From the NCBI RefSeq assembly GCF_003711265.1, contig NZ_CP024634.1, positions 1,364,001-1,428,000 of the forward strand: a stretch of DNA of 64,000 nucleotides, given 5' to 3'. This DNA is from Bathymodiolus thermophilus thioautotrophic gill symbiont (GTDB lineage Bacteria; Pseudomonadota; Gammaproteobacteria; PS1; Pseudothioglobaceae). Of the stretch, positions 30,325 to 45,200 are shown piece by piece (position 1 is the stretch's first letter; each line of letters begins with the position of its first letter). Made by a program: the position numbers and the translations under genes. Below the pieces are notes generated by a model. That model did no database searches and was not told where the DNA came from. It saw only the letters and a list, made by a program, of their open reading frames with translations.

Positions 30325-33235
30325 TAAACATATTCAGATCCGTTGTCGACAGCATTGTATACTTTGTAACCGGTAGTTATGTTGGAGATGATGGCGATAA
30401 CACACTAACTGCGCTTGGTTTTGCCGTATGGGGGGATGGTGTTTATATGCATGGGGGGAATGACACGGTCTATGCTGCCAGTTTAAAGCTTGATGTTTAT
30501 GACACTTGGGGAGACTTGAGTATTTATGGTGCTGCTGGCCTTATGAATATCAATAAAAGCGATTGGGGTAATATGTCTGTGACGGGTCTTTCTGGGGCAA
30601 TGACTTTGCGACATACGGGTCGATCGGGCAATATTAATTTTGATGGTGCAGCGGCAAGTAACGATGTGTATCGTCATGGCAATACAGGTAATATTTCATT
30701 TTTAGGTATTGGTATTTCAAATAGGGTGATCAACGATGTCAAGTATGGCAATATTGATTTCACAGGTGCTGGTATGTCGAATGTGGTGGAGCGACGAGGT
30801 GGAGAGCGTGGCACTATTCATTTCAAAGGTGCTGGTGCGTTAAACAAAGTTACCAATACTGCCAACCAAGGCAATATCTATTTCAGTGGCATAGGTGCTT
30901 ACAACAAAGTAGAACGACGAGGTATTTCAGGCAACATTGTTTTCACAGGTGCAGGCTTTTACAACAAAGTGACCAATATCACGCACCAAGGCAACATTAA
31001 CTTTAGAGGCATTGGTGGATACAACAAAGTAGAACGACGAGGCGGATACAAAGGCAATGTCTTCTTCAAAGGTGTGGGCATAGGTAATCATGTTATCAAT
31101 ACAGCCGAATATGGCAACACCGACTTTATTGGTGGTGGCGGTGCCAATGTTGTCAAACATTCTGCCAATGGCAACCTTTCGTTTAAAGGCATTGGCATTA
31201 TCAACAAAGTTGATCACACAGGGGATTATGGCAATATGACCTTTATGGGCGGTGGCGGTGGTAACTTTATTACCCGTTCTGGCATAAAAGGCAATGGAGA
31301 TTTAACCATCTTGGGTGGTGGTAATATCGTTACTTGGTCAACAGATGGCAAATTAAAAGCAAAACTCGGCGGCTTCCGTTTAAACAAAATAGACAGATAC
31401 GGTCGTGGCGATACAAATTTAATACTTATCTCTCTAGGCAATATCGTCAATGTAGATGTTAGCAAAGGTGATTTAAGTTTGACAGGTATTGGCATAGCCA
31501 ATATTGTTACCTACAAAGGACACGGCACCTTAAGTGCTGAATTGTTCGGTGGTGCCAATATCATCACCAGAGAGGGCACTGGAGATTCCATACTCCATCT
31601 TTTGGCTGGTGCCAATGTCTTCACTGATTTTTCTACAGGCGACATTAGCGGCTCTTTACTCGGCGGTTTGAATGTGGTTACCAAAGACGGCAATGGCGAC
31701 ATTAACATATCTATGTATGGCGGTGGCAATGTCCTCACCCACATCGGCGATGGCGATATTCAAACCAGAATGCTTGGCGGCGCCAATGTTATTACCAAAT
31801 CAGGTAATGGCGATATAATAGCCCTGTTGTTCGGTCTTGCCAATGTCGTTACCCACATCGGCAATGGCAATGTTTATTTACTTATGCTAGGCATAGGCAA
31901 CATTGCCACCAAAGTCGGTGATGGCGATGTTATTGTCGGTATGTTTGGCACTGGCAATGTCCTCACCCATGTCGGCAACGGCATGACTGCTGCATTAATG
32001 ATATCCACAGGTGCTAACTTTTTCACCAAAGTTGGCAACGGTGCTACATTGGCAGTTATGTTTTCATTAGGGGGTAATATTTTCACCCACATTGGCGATG
32101 GCCCAAGTGCTGTATTGATGATAGGGGGACAAGCCAATATCTTCACTAAAATTGGCAACGGCGCCTCAGTCGCAATCATGCTTGCAGGCACTGCCAATGT
32201 TTTCACCCACATTGGCAACGGCTTTAGTGCCGCTTTAATGATAGGCGGATGTACCAATGTCTTTACCAAAGTTGGCAATGGCACCACCTTAGCAACCATG
32301 ATTGGAGGGGGTAATATTTTTACCCATATCGGCAATGGATTCTCAGTTGCATTTGCCGTTGGTGAAGCCAATATTGTTACCAAGATTGGCGCAGGCAATC
32401 TAATAACAGCCGCCATCGGCCAAGCCAATATTGTGACCCATATTAATTTAGCAGGCAGCAGCGATGGCAACACCGTTAGCCTAGTAATAGGCCAAGCAAA
32501 CATCGTTACCCGAATCTCTTCATTGGCAGACTTCAGCGTTACCGTGTCCCCACTTGACGCCATCGTTTCAGACCCCGTTTTAGAAAGACATCGTCTGTTC
32601 CCAAGAGGAGACATCTTTTCTGCCCCACAAAAATTCTTAGAATCAGGCTTTGACGCACTCAAAGCCACTGGCGCTGCATTACTCGGTAGCAACAACGAAG
32701 GCAGTATGGTCACATTTGCTGTAGGCCGAGCCAATATCATTACCCATGTCGGTAATGGCGCTATGCTAGGTGTTGGCATTGGCGATGCTAATGTCATCAG
32801 CAAAGTCGGTCTCGGTCAAACCATACAAGCTGGCATCGGTCGACTTAATATACTCACCTCAGTTGGCGACAACGACAGTTTGCAAATTGGCATTGGCGAA
32901 GGCAATTTGATAACCAAAGTCGGCTCTGGCCACAGCGCAATGGTTGCCATCGGCAAAGCCAATATTACCACCAAAGTCGGCGACGGCTTCCATGTCGGAC
33001 TTTCCATCGGTAAATTCAATGTCAACACCCTTGTTGGCGATGGCATCGCCGTCAACGCTTTGATTGGTAAATACAACCTCAACACCCGCGTCGGACACGG
33101 CGTTAATGTCGCTGTTATGAAAGGCGATTACAACATCAATGTACGCTATGGCGATGGTATGAATGTCGCCTTAGCCGCAGGCAAAGGCAACATCACTGTC
33201 AAAATCGGCGACGGCGATTTCTACGGCGCTATGAT
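30312..33235 (+). other. MARTX N-terminal arm, gene B (complete)
   Basis: Residues 1-975. The first ~150 residues, missing from A, show the GDDGDNT and GGNDT motifs and the INKS and AGLMNINKSDWGN stretch that closely resemble the start of Vibrio MARTX toxins. The same two repeat series as in A follow, with the same non-repeat insert near residues 734-798. Confidence 0.9.
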
Positions 33236-36200
33236 TGAAATACGCACCAACAAACAAAGCGTTACCGCCAAAATGAAAGCCCTAATGCAAGGCATGCTGT
33301 CTAACTTAAAAGAAACCGCCAAAAGTGTCTTAGTCAGCCAAACCATCGGCACAGTCATCAACGGCGATGAAGCAGACACAACCAAACTCCGTGGCACCAG
33401 CCACTCCACCCCCAAAACAAAAACCGAGTACACCCAAAATGTAAACTCTGCCAATAAAGACATTGACCAATCACAATACCAAGACACAGACGCCAACGAA
33501 GATTCAGATATAGACACCCAATCAAGCAAAGACAAACAAACCGTCAACACTTTAAAATCCGACACACGAGTCAACGAAGAAGACGCCAATCATGACGCAC
33601 AAACAGTAACAGCCTTTTTAAACAATAACAACAATAGTTTAATACCAACTCAAAGCCAAAGACAAGGACAAACACATTCCACCGGACTCGACGAACTAAA
33701 CCAAAGTGGACAAAGCGATTACCACAACAGTTATACACAATTCGGCAACACCGACAAAATAACAAACGGTGCCAATCAAGACATCGAAAACAGCAAAGGT
33801 GGCATTGACAAAAGCAAAAGCAAAACACAACAAGAGCTCAACAATGTCAAACAACGCAACCAAAAGAATCAATTACACCAACAAAAGGAACAACAAGGCG
33901 CCAGTCAACGCTTGGGCGATGCCCATCTAAAAAATCAAGAAATCGGCAGCAAAGCCATCAAGCAAAAAGGACCTGCCTTAGTTGCCATGAAAGTCTATCC
34001 AACAAGCCAACACCCAGCCACCAAAAGTGTTTTTGAAATAGGCGACAAAGTCATGATTGCCTTAACCATGGACAGAGCCATGAAATACCAAGAAGGCAAA
34101 GCAAAATACGCTGCCGACTCCAAGGTCATCATCAACGGCTTGGTCTTCTCCCTTTGTGCCAACAAAGGGTTTGCCGACCCCTCTACCAATCCAGATGAAA
34201 TCACAGTAAAAAACACACAATTAATCTTTGAACACACCGTTCAAATCAACGATGCCTTTACCCAAGGCAAAAGTTTTGCCATTCAATCCTTCTCCGATCT
34301 CATTATCAGTGGCATCTCTGACAACGACGGCTATCCGCCTACTTTTACCAACATCATTTACCCCATCTCACTCAACAACACCATTGCCACTAAATTTGAC
34401 CAACGCAACTTAAGCGTATCTGGCAATACATTCCAAGGTTATACCATTAGCAAAGAATCAAGCGATGCCTCTTGGAATACCGATGCCTTTTCTCAAGAAA
34501 GTTTTGTCGGCGATGGCTATGCCATTTTTACCCTAAACGCCACCTCTGCCAGAAAAGGCTTGATGCTCGGCCTGTCCACCGACAACCCAGACGGCAGTTA
34601 CAAAACCATTGAACACGCCGTTTTTATTCACAACAACAAAATAAAAGATGTCCGCAACAACAACACCAAATACACCGATTTAAATTATCGCTACCAAGCA
34701 GGTGACCAAATTAAGATTGAACGCCACGGCACCACCATTCGCTATTACCACCTCGACCACAACGGCAACACCCTCCGCATACTCGCCACCCAAACCGGCA
34801 TATCCGCCACCTCAGCACTACACATTGACACCTCCATTAAAGACAAAAACCTTACTCTTACCCATGTAAAGCTAGTCAAGGGACTAAGCAACATAAGCCC
34901 ATACACCATAGATGTACACGCACCAAAACCCATTGCCGATGCTTGGCACATAAAAGGCGAAACTAGCCACACAGACAACACAAGTAACACAGACAATACA
35001 GGCAACACAAACAACACAAACAACATCCTAACCATTGGCGACAAAATCAAAGTAACCCTCACCTTAAATGAAGCCGTTACCTTAGCCAAAGTTGGCAGCA
35101 ACAAAATTATGATTGCTGGCAAAGCCTTCTTATTAACCGGTGAAAACAACACCAGCACCAACACCCTAGAATTTGTCTATACCATTCAAGCAAACGACAC
35201 AATAGGCACCAAAGACTTTAATATCGATAACCAATACGACATCACCCTAACTGATGTTAAAGACACAGACGGCAACAACATCGACTTCAGCAGTATTACC
35301 AGCCCCATACAATTCTCCAAAACATCACTTGACACCAATTTTGATATCGGCGGTGGCAACAGAATAACCCGCACCAACGACACTTATGAAAAAACCTCTG
35401 GCGCTGGCTGGAATGCCGATGTTACCTCTGCCAAAGGCTTTGTTAACGACGGCTATGTCATCGCCAAAATTGGCGCCCTTGGCAAAAGCATGATGCTTGG
35501 ACTTTCCAGTGACGACACCGACAATTCTTACGGCAGCATAGATTATGCTTTGTATGCAGATGGTGGCATCGGCAGTAAGTTTGTCATCTATGAAAATGGC
35601 GATCGTGAAAAAGACACCGGTGTTGCTTATGCCATTGGCGACTATATGAAAGTCGTTCGTTCAGGCACCAGCATAAAGTATTACCACATCAAAGCCGCCG
35701 ACGGCCCCCTTGCCAAAGGCACTTTACTTTACACCTCCAAAAAAACCTCAAATGCCAACACCCAATTGTTCTTAGACAGCGCCTTTCTCAGCGTAGGTGC
35801 CAAATTATCAGCAATGCAAATATTCAGCAACAATCATCTGCCATTCTCAGTAGATGTTTACGCACCCAAACCCATCAGCACCAACGCATGGCAAATAGAC
35901 ACCACAACCGCCGATAACAACGGCGTCTTCACCCTCGGCGATAAAATCAAATTAACCCTCACCATAGACGAAGCCGTAACCTTAGCCAAGGTTGGCAGCA
36001 ACAAAATTATGATTGCTGGCAAAGCCTTCTTATTAACCGGTGAAAATGGCACCGTTACCAACACACTGGTATTCACTTACACCGTTCAAATCAACGACAA
36101 AATTGACGCCCAGTACTTTAACATCAGCAACAAAAACGACATTATTCTCAACAATGTCACAGACAGCGACGGCAACAACATTAATTTTGACAACATCACC

Positions 36201-39200
36201 TACACCACCCCCGTCAAACTGTCTAACACCTCACTTGACAACAACCTAACCATCAGCAGTGATAAACGCATCACCTTAACCAACGGCGTTTATGAAAAAA
36301 CCACCAATGCCGGCTGGAACAGCGATGTAACCTCCACCAAAGGCTTTGTTAACGACGGCTATGTCATCGCCAAAATTGGTGCCCTTGGCAAAAGCATGAT
36401 GCTTGGACTCTCCAGTGACGACACCGACAATTCTTACGGCAGCATAGATTATGCTTTGTATGCAGATGGCGGTATCGGCAGTAAGTTTGTCATCTATGAA
36501 AATGGCGATCGTAAAAAAGACACCGGTGTTGCTTATGCCATTGGCGACTATATGAAAGTCGTTCGTTCAGGCACCACCATAAGGTATTACCACATCAAAG
36601 CCGCTGACGGCCTCCTTGCCAAAGGCACTTTACTTTACACTTCCAGCAAAACCTCAAATGCCAACACCCAATTGTTCTTAGACAGTGCCTTTCACAGCAT
36701 AGGTGCTAAGTTATCAGAGATGCAAATATTAAGTGGCAACAAACCCACTCTTTCCGTCGATGTTTACGCACCAAAACCCACTACCAACGCTTGGCACATA
36801 GACTGCGAACCCGCCAACAGCAAAGGCATCTTTACCATTGGCGATACCATCAAAGCAACACTCACTTTAGACAAACGCGTTACCCTTGCCAATGTCGGTC
36901 GCAATAAAATCGTGGTTGCCGGCAAAGAATTCCTTTTAACAGGTATCAACGGCACCGTTACCAATACCTTAGATTTTACCTACACCATTCAAGCTAACGA
37001 CAAACTGATTGCCACCAGTATGCGTTACGATGTTCTTTTAACAGGCGTGGTAGATGACAAAGGCAATTCAGTGGATATGAGCAATGCCACCAGCCCTGTT
37101 GGACTGAGCAACAAATTGATTGACACCGACCTTGTTATTAACACCAAACCTCTTATTGCCAGTTTTCATTCATTTGTTTTGCCTAACTTGAGCACCATAA
37201 CACACACAGATGGCGTGTATGAAAAAATCCTTGCAAGCAATTGGAATACCAATGTCACTTCCGCCAAAGGCTTTACCAATGATGGCTATGCCATCGCCAA
37301 GATTGGCTCCCTTGGCAAACACATGAGAGTAGGGCTCTCAAGTGTCAATACCAACAACAGCACCCATAATATGGATTATGCTTTGTATGTGTCCGACAAT
37401 ACCTTTTTAATCTATGAAAAAGGTCATTACAAAAAAGACACACAAGTGAGTTATGCCGTTGGCGACTATATAAAAATCGCCAGATCAGGCAGCACCATCA
37501 AGTACTACCACATCAAGGCAGCTGACGGCGCACTTGCCAAAGGCACCTTACTCTACACTTCAAACAACACCTCAAATGCCAACACCCAATTGTTTTTAGA
37601 CAGTTCTCTTTATGGTGCAGGTGCCAAATTATCAAACATGCAAATATTTAGTGGCAGTCATGTGGCATTTTCAGTGGATGTTTACGCCCCCAAACCCACC
37701 AAGGACGCTTGGCACATCAGTGGTACTGTTAACGACCAAGGTGCTTTTGCCCTTGGCAATGAAATTAAAATAACCCTGAACATCGATGAAGCCGTTACCT
37801 TAGCCAAAGTTGGCAGTAACAAAATCATTATTGCTGGCAAAGAATTCCTCTTAACCGGCACCAATGGCACCGTTACCAAAACCTTAGAGTTTGCTTACAC
37901 CGTTCAACTTAACGACAAAATCAACAGCGCCTTTTTGATTGACAACAAAGACGACATTGTCTTAACCGACATCAAAGACACAGACGGCAACAGCATCGAC
38001 TTTGGCAACCTCTCTAACGGCATAGACATCACCCCCAACAGCCAAAACCTTGCCCTTAGCAACAAAGGACTGGCAACAATCACCACCAACATCACCCGCT
38101 GGCATGCCAACAACACCAACAGCAATATTCAACGCATGACCGATGGCAACACCCGTGCAAACGGTGCACTAGATTATGCCACACATCCAAAAAATGCCAA
38201 TGGCAAACACATCTTATTTGATTTTAAAGGGGTTAATTACAACAACGGCAGTTTTAAGTTGTATAACCGCAAAATCCTAACCAGTAGAATCAACGGCTCA
38301 GTCGTTGAGTTCCTCAAAGACGGCGTCGTGGTTTCCATCCGCACCATCAGCGATGCTGGCAATGTTATTGAAATCACCCCCAGCAGTGACATTGTCTTTG
38401 ATCAAGTCAAACTCACCTTTAGTGGCGATTTACAAAACTTCCGTGAAGTTGAAATCTTTGGCAAAAACGCCAGCCTATCAATAGACGCTGGCGCCCCAGA
38501 GCCCCTAAAACATAACGCTTGGCGTATCAATAGAGACATTGCCGATAGCGGTGGCGCCTTTACCGTTGGCAATGAAATCAAAGTAACCTTACGCTTAGAC
38601 GAAGCCGTTACCCTCGCCAAAGTTGACAGCAACAAAATCACCATCGCCAACAAAGACTTCTTCTTAACAGGCACCAACGGCGATACCACCAAGACCCTAA
38701 CATTCACTTACACCGTACAAGCCAATGACAACATCAACGCCGAAGATTTTAACATCAACAGTAAAAAAGACATTGTCCTAAACGACATCAAAGACACCGA
38801 CGGTAACAACATCAACTTCAGCAGTATTACCGGCGCCGTCTCACTCGCCAATGCATCCCTTGACACCGACTTTGTCATTGGCGGTAATAATAGAATAACC
38901 CACATCAACGGCGTTTACAAAAAAACCGCCAACGCCAACTGGAATGCCGATGTCGCCTCCACCAAAGGTTTTGTTAACGACGGCTATGTCATCGCCAAAA
39001 TTGGCGCATCCAACAAAAAAGTAATGCTCGGTCTATCAAGCAACAACAGCAACAATTCTTACGACAGCCTAGATTACGCCCTATACGCCGACCCCGGCAC
39101 CAACAAGACACTTATCGTCTATGAATCCAGCGAACGCATATACTGCACAGGCGTAACCTACGCCAAAGGCGACTACATGAAAGTCGTTCGCTCAGGCACC

Positions 39201-42200
39201 AGCATAAAGTATTACCACATCAAAGCCGCCGACGGCCCCCTTGCCAAAGGCACTTTACTTTACACCTCCAAAAAAACCTCAAATGCCAACACCCAATTGT
39301 TCTTAGACAGCGCCTTCCACGATGTCGGCGCCACATTGTCAGAAATGCAAATATTTAGCGGCAACTATTCAGCACTTTCCATCGATGTACACGCCCCCAA
39401 ACCCATCGCAAACGCCTGGCACACCAACAGCATACCCAACAACAACAGCACCAACGACAACGATAACACCAAAAAAAGCAAAAACATAAGCAAAGGCGTC
39501 TTCACCCTCGGCGACCAAATCAAAGTAACCCTAACTCTAGATAAACGCATCACCCTCGCCAATGTCGGCAAGAACAAAGTCATCATTGCCGGCAAAGAAT
39601 TCCTCTTAACAGGCGTCAACGGCAAAATCACCAACATCCTAGAGTTCGCTTACACCGTTCAAGTCAACGACAAAATTGATACCGCCTTTCACATTAACAA
39701 CAAAAACAACGACATTGTCCTAATTGACATCAAAGACACAGACGGCAACAACATCAACCTTAACAAGGTTCCCAACAGCATCGACATCATCCCCAGCATA
39801 CAAAACCTGAGCCTCAGCAAACAAGGATTGGCAACCATCAGCACCAATGTTAGCAGTTGGTACACCGATGACGCCGCCACCAACATTCAACGCATGACCG
39901 ATGGCAACACCAGTGCAAGCGGTGCCCTAGATTATGCCACACACCCCATGTATGCCGACGGCAAACACATTTTGTTTGATTTTGGCGCAGCCAACTACAG
40001 CAACGGCAGTTTTAAACTTTACAACCGTGAAAGTTTCACCAACAGAATCAACGGCTCAGTCGTTGAATTCCTCAAAGACGGCGTCGTGGTACTCAGCCGC
40101 ACCATCAGCAATGCCGGCAACATTGTCACCATCACCCCCGCAACCTATGTTATCTTCGACCAAGTCAAACTCACCTTTAGCGGCGATGCACAAAACTTCC
40201 GTGAAATTGAAATCTTTGGCAAAAACTCAAACCTATCCATCGATTCCGGCGCCCCAGAACCCCTAAAAAACAACGCTTGGCACATCAACAGAGATGTTGC
40301 CGACAGCAACGGCGAATTCAATGTTGGCGATGAAATCAAAGTAACCCTAACCCTAGACGAAGCCGTTACCCTCGCCAAAGTTGGCAGCAACAAAATTATT
40401 ATCGCCAACAAAGCCTTCTTCCTCACAGGCGCCAACGGCACAATCACCGACACATTAGAGTTCACCCACACCGTTACAATCAACGACCAAATCAACGCCA
40501 AAGATTTTGACATCGACAACAAAAACGACATCATTCTCATCAATGTCAAAGACACACACGGCAACAACATCAACTTCAGCAACATCACCCGCTCCATAGA
40601 ACTCGCCAACATCCCCCTTGACACCAACTTTAACATTAACAACAGCAATAGCAACACCAGTACCAACGACAACACCAACACCAACAATAGCAACAACATA
40701 ATCCACACCGGCAACCTCTACGAAAAAACCGCCAACACCGGCTGGAACACCAACATCACCTCCGCCAAAGGCTTTACAGACAATGGCAGCGTTATCGTCA
40801 AAATAGGCAGCAGCAACAAAGCCCTAATGGTTGGATTGTCTACCAACAACAACAATAATAATAACGACAACAACAACCCAACAACAAGTTTTGCCATCCA
40901 CATCAACAACACCGGCAACATCAACGCCATCTACGAAAACAACCAATGCGTCAAAGAATTCCCCACCGACCAATACCTCTACTCAGCAGGCGATTATCTA
41001 AAAATAGAACGAGACAACACAACCATAAACTACTACCTCATCAAAGCCAACGACCAAGCAACCAAAGGTACCTTACTCTACACCTCAAGCCAAATCTTAA
41101 GCACCAACACCAAACTGTTCTCAAACAGCGCCTTACACGACATCGGCGCCCAAATATCCAACATCCAAATGTTTGACGACAACAAATCCTCACTCTCAAT
41201 AAAAGCCAAAATGTCCACCTTAACAACCAACCCTCTAGGCGACAACGACACCTTCGACCAAACCTCTGGCAATTACCAACTTAACAACAACTCTAGAACA
41301 GGCACCTCCACCAATAACAACAACCCCAACAATCCCAATAACCCCAACAACCCCCAAAACACCCAAGAAGAACAAAACACCCAAACAGCACAAAAATGGT
41401 TCAAACCCACAATCAATCACCACTTCTTCCAAAACTTACCCTCCTCCCAAGCGCCTCAAATCTTTATCATCACCGGCCTATCCAACGCAAATGTTGACCT
41501 AGCAATGCAACTCAAAACAAAACACGACATTGTCATCTACTACAACACCAGCACCAACCAAATAGAATACCTCTACGGCCAAGAAAACGACATCGAAGTA
41601 ACCCGCATAGAATACCACATCATCGCCAACGGCAAATCCATCAACACCCTAGTTGAAGACACCCTCAACAACACCTACACCGTCAACACCGACGACGACA
41701 TCGACACCCAAGCCATCGTCGCCCAACTACAACAAGCCATCACCACCAACAGAGCCAACACCAGACTCCACGCAAACTGGCTCACCAGACACAGTTTCGC
41801 AAAAAGAGGCCTACCCTTCACCCCAACCCCAACAACCCCCAGCACCCAACCCAATACCCAGCCCAATACCCAGCCCAACCCCCAATCCACCCAAAAAACA
41901 TCCAAATACCAAAGCAACATCATCGTCCAAAACAGCAACGACCCCACCGTCATCGAAGCAGCCAACGCCTTATTCAACAAACACCCCACCACCAGCATCC
42001 TCGTCAAATTCGACCAAAACGGCAACCTCATCACCCTCAAAGGCACCCCCTACACCCCCACAGGCGACACCCGCATTAACTTTGTCGACCACGGCACCAA
42101 CCTAAGCCAAGAAGGCGCACAATCACTCGCAAACAAAGCCCAAACACTCCACCAAACCTACAGCAACATCAACACCAACATCAAACGCATCGCCCTAGTA

Positions 42201-45200
42201 GGATGCAGCACCGACGGCGCCAACCAAGACCTCACCCGCAACTTCGCCAAGACCATTTATAACAACACCCCCGCACTAAAAAGTGCCGAAATAACCGGCA
42301 GACATGGAGATATACAAATCAACCCAGACGGCACCAAGACCATGGTTGTGGGGGGTGAAAAGATGATTTATCAGTGGAATGCTGATTTGGATATCGTTAC
42401 CCAGCAAACTGAAGAGTCTAAGCGGGTGGGAGAGATATTAAAGGGTTTGAAACTTGGCGGTGCAAATTCTGAAGGTTCGTCTGATACTATTGATATAGAC
42501 AGTATTCCAGACACATTAAACAGTAAACAAGTAGACACAAAAATCTCTGTTGGCTCGGGTACATATAAAACTGTCCACGATTTAAAAAATCAACCTGATT
42601 TATTGGTATTACTATTAAAATCAAGCTATGAAGCCCTCGAGATTGAAGAAGAAATAAGGCACTTAGAGCAACTAGATTCGCTTGGTATAAAAACGCCTAA
42701 ACGCTATAAACAAATCAAATTTATAGATGAATTTAATGATGAGCGACACGGTTTAGTGGTGCAAAAAATTAAAGGTGCACAAGATATAAGACTAACATAC
42801 AAATCTCCGACTTTATCACTAAAGGTGCTTAACAATAGCAATAATCAGACCTTAAAAGACATTAAGCATTTGCAAAAAATATTTGAAAAAAACCCTAATC
42901 TTTCTGTATCGGATCTTCAAGGGGTTGTCGCTGAAGACGGTCAATTTTATATTATAGATCCGCTTGGTATTAACATTAAATCAAGCAACAGGCGTAACAC
43001 GCTCAGGTTAGAAACTTTACAAGCATTTGAACAACATATTTTAAAACACCACAAGCGCTTTACTGATAAAACACGCAATCACCTTACCTATGTTGACAAA
43101 CAACTTTGGGAATCACCCAATGGTGCACTAAAACAACAAATGCTAAGCGATGCACAGAAAGATGAAAACAAAGTTATTGTTACTTATGATGTTGCCACAG
43201 GTCAAAAAGAAGTTGTTCATCAACCAAGTGACAGTCAAAGTTTGACTTTTGATACTGTTGAAGTCATTACCCAAGACACCAAAAACCAAAGTGTTGATTT
43301 GAAGAAAGATTGCCTTGATTTTGCCAAGGAACAAAGTTGGAAACAAAGCGATGATTCAGTTTTTCGTGTAAACACCCCTGAGGAATATGAAGCCTTGAAC
43401 CTCAAAAGCAATGGCAAAAATAAATATAACATTATTTTGCCAATTGGCGAAGATGAAATTACCAAAAATGCCGCTGAATCATTATATAAAAAACACCCTG
43501 AAAACAGCATTATTGTCACACTTAACGAACAAGGTAAATTGGTTTTTCCAGACGGTCAGGCGTTTATACCTGATGCAAGTGTGCGGATCAACATTGTAGG
43601 GTTTCCAGAAGAATTGGAAAAAGTTGGTGCTGAAAAATTAGCAAATTACACCGATGAAATAGTGCGACACTATGATATAGATTCAGTGGACAGTCACGCC
43701 TACCTAAATCGTGCCGCTCTAGTGGGTTGCAACAACGGAGATCTTAGTGAAAATTACGCTAAACAACTTTATACGCGAAAATATTTAAGAGGTGCTAGTG
43801 TTACAGGTAGATTAAGCAATATGCAAATTAATGCAGATGGTTCTAAAACGATGAGTGATGACAACAAAAAAATCATTCATAATTGGAATTATGAAAATAG
43901 CAGAGCCGTTTGGACGATAGAAAAATCTGCACATGTTGGTGAAGTTTTAGCAAGCTTAAAATTAGGATTGGGCGACACACCTCCTGTAGATATACCTGAT
44001 TCATTAACTCATGAGGATTTAGGTAAATTTATTAACAAAGGCGCTACGAAAGCCGCTTACACCTTAAAAAACCACCCCAATTTATTGTTTTTACAACTAG
44101 ATGCAAATCTGAAGGAAGAATATTACATTAATCAACTAAAAAATGAAGTTGATTGGGTTAATAAATTTAGAGAAATGGGTGTTAAAACACCAAAATATTT
44201 TAAGACGCTTACTATGGTTGGCGAAGATGGCCAGGAGCATCATGGAATTTTAGTTGAACGCATTCATGATGCATCATTAGCAAGACCAGAAGATCCTGTT
44301 GAAACAACAGACCCTTCTGAATTGCTTAAAGATGAGCGTATAACACACAAAACGCTTACCGATATTCAAAATTTATTAGAAAAATTCAAGCAACATTCAA
44401 ATTTGAGTATTGGTGATTTGCAGGTGTTAATGACTAGAGATGGGCAACTTTATGTTATTGACCCATTAAATGCTTATACGCCATCGTCTAAGACTTTATC
44501 TTTTTTTTCACAACAAACCAGAGAAGAAAATATAAGAAACTTAGAAGAGTGGAGAGACACATCGTTAAGTGTTCTAGAAAGATTTGACCAAAACAAAGGT
44601 ATGCACGCCATTTTTGTTGACAACAATATGTTAGAGAGAGATCCAGAGTTTGAAAAAAATCTATTAGACAAGGCAAGAAAGCAACAAGATCTTGTTGTGA
44701 TAGGTTACAACTTAGACAATACAACAAAGGTGCTTTACGAGCCAAGAACTGACTATGAAATCGATAGAGTTGAAGTGATAGTTGATAAAAACAATCGTTT
44801 TGTTAGCAAAGATCAGATGAACGATTTAATAAAGGAAAATCCACAAGTATCTACAGACATGGTTTTTCGCCATGCACTAAAAAAAGATTTCAGCAACTAC
44901 CGAACCAATATTATCGTCCAACATGGTAATAGCGACACCGCAATTAAGGCTGCCCAAGACCTTGCTAACAAACACCCTGACAACAGCATCATTGTTCATT
45001 TTGATGCTAATAACAAATTAGTCACCTCAAACAATGAGTTTTATACCCCTAAAGGCAATGTGCGACTTAGTTTTGTTGATCATGGGGGAAACTTTGTGAC
45101 AGACGAAAGTAACATGGATAATTTGATTGACAAAGTCAAGCAAATTAATGACACTTACGGCAATGAAAATACTTATTTTGAGCGCATTGCCTTGGTAGGT

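Larger units (their letters stand above)
30312..42420 (+). repeat. Copy B of the long conserved 5' section
   Basis: Near-identical to gene A from its position 1 and to gene C from 52338. Offset to C is 22026 nt at the start and drifts only by multiples of three. Divergence from A starts at the codons following EESKRV, near 42420. Confidence 0.95.
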
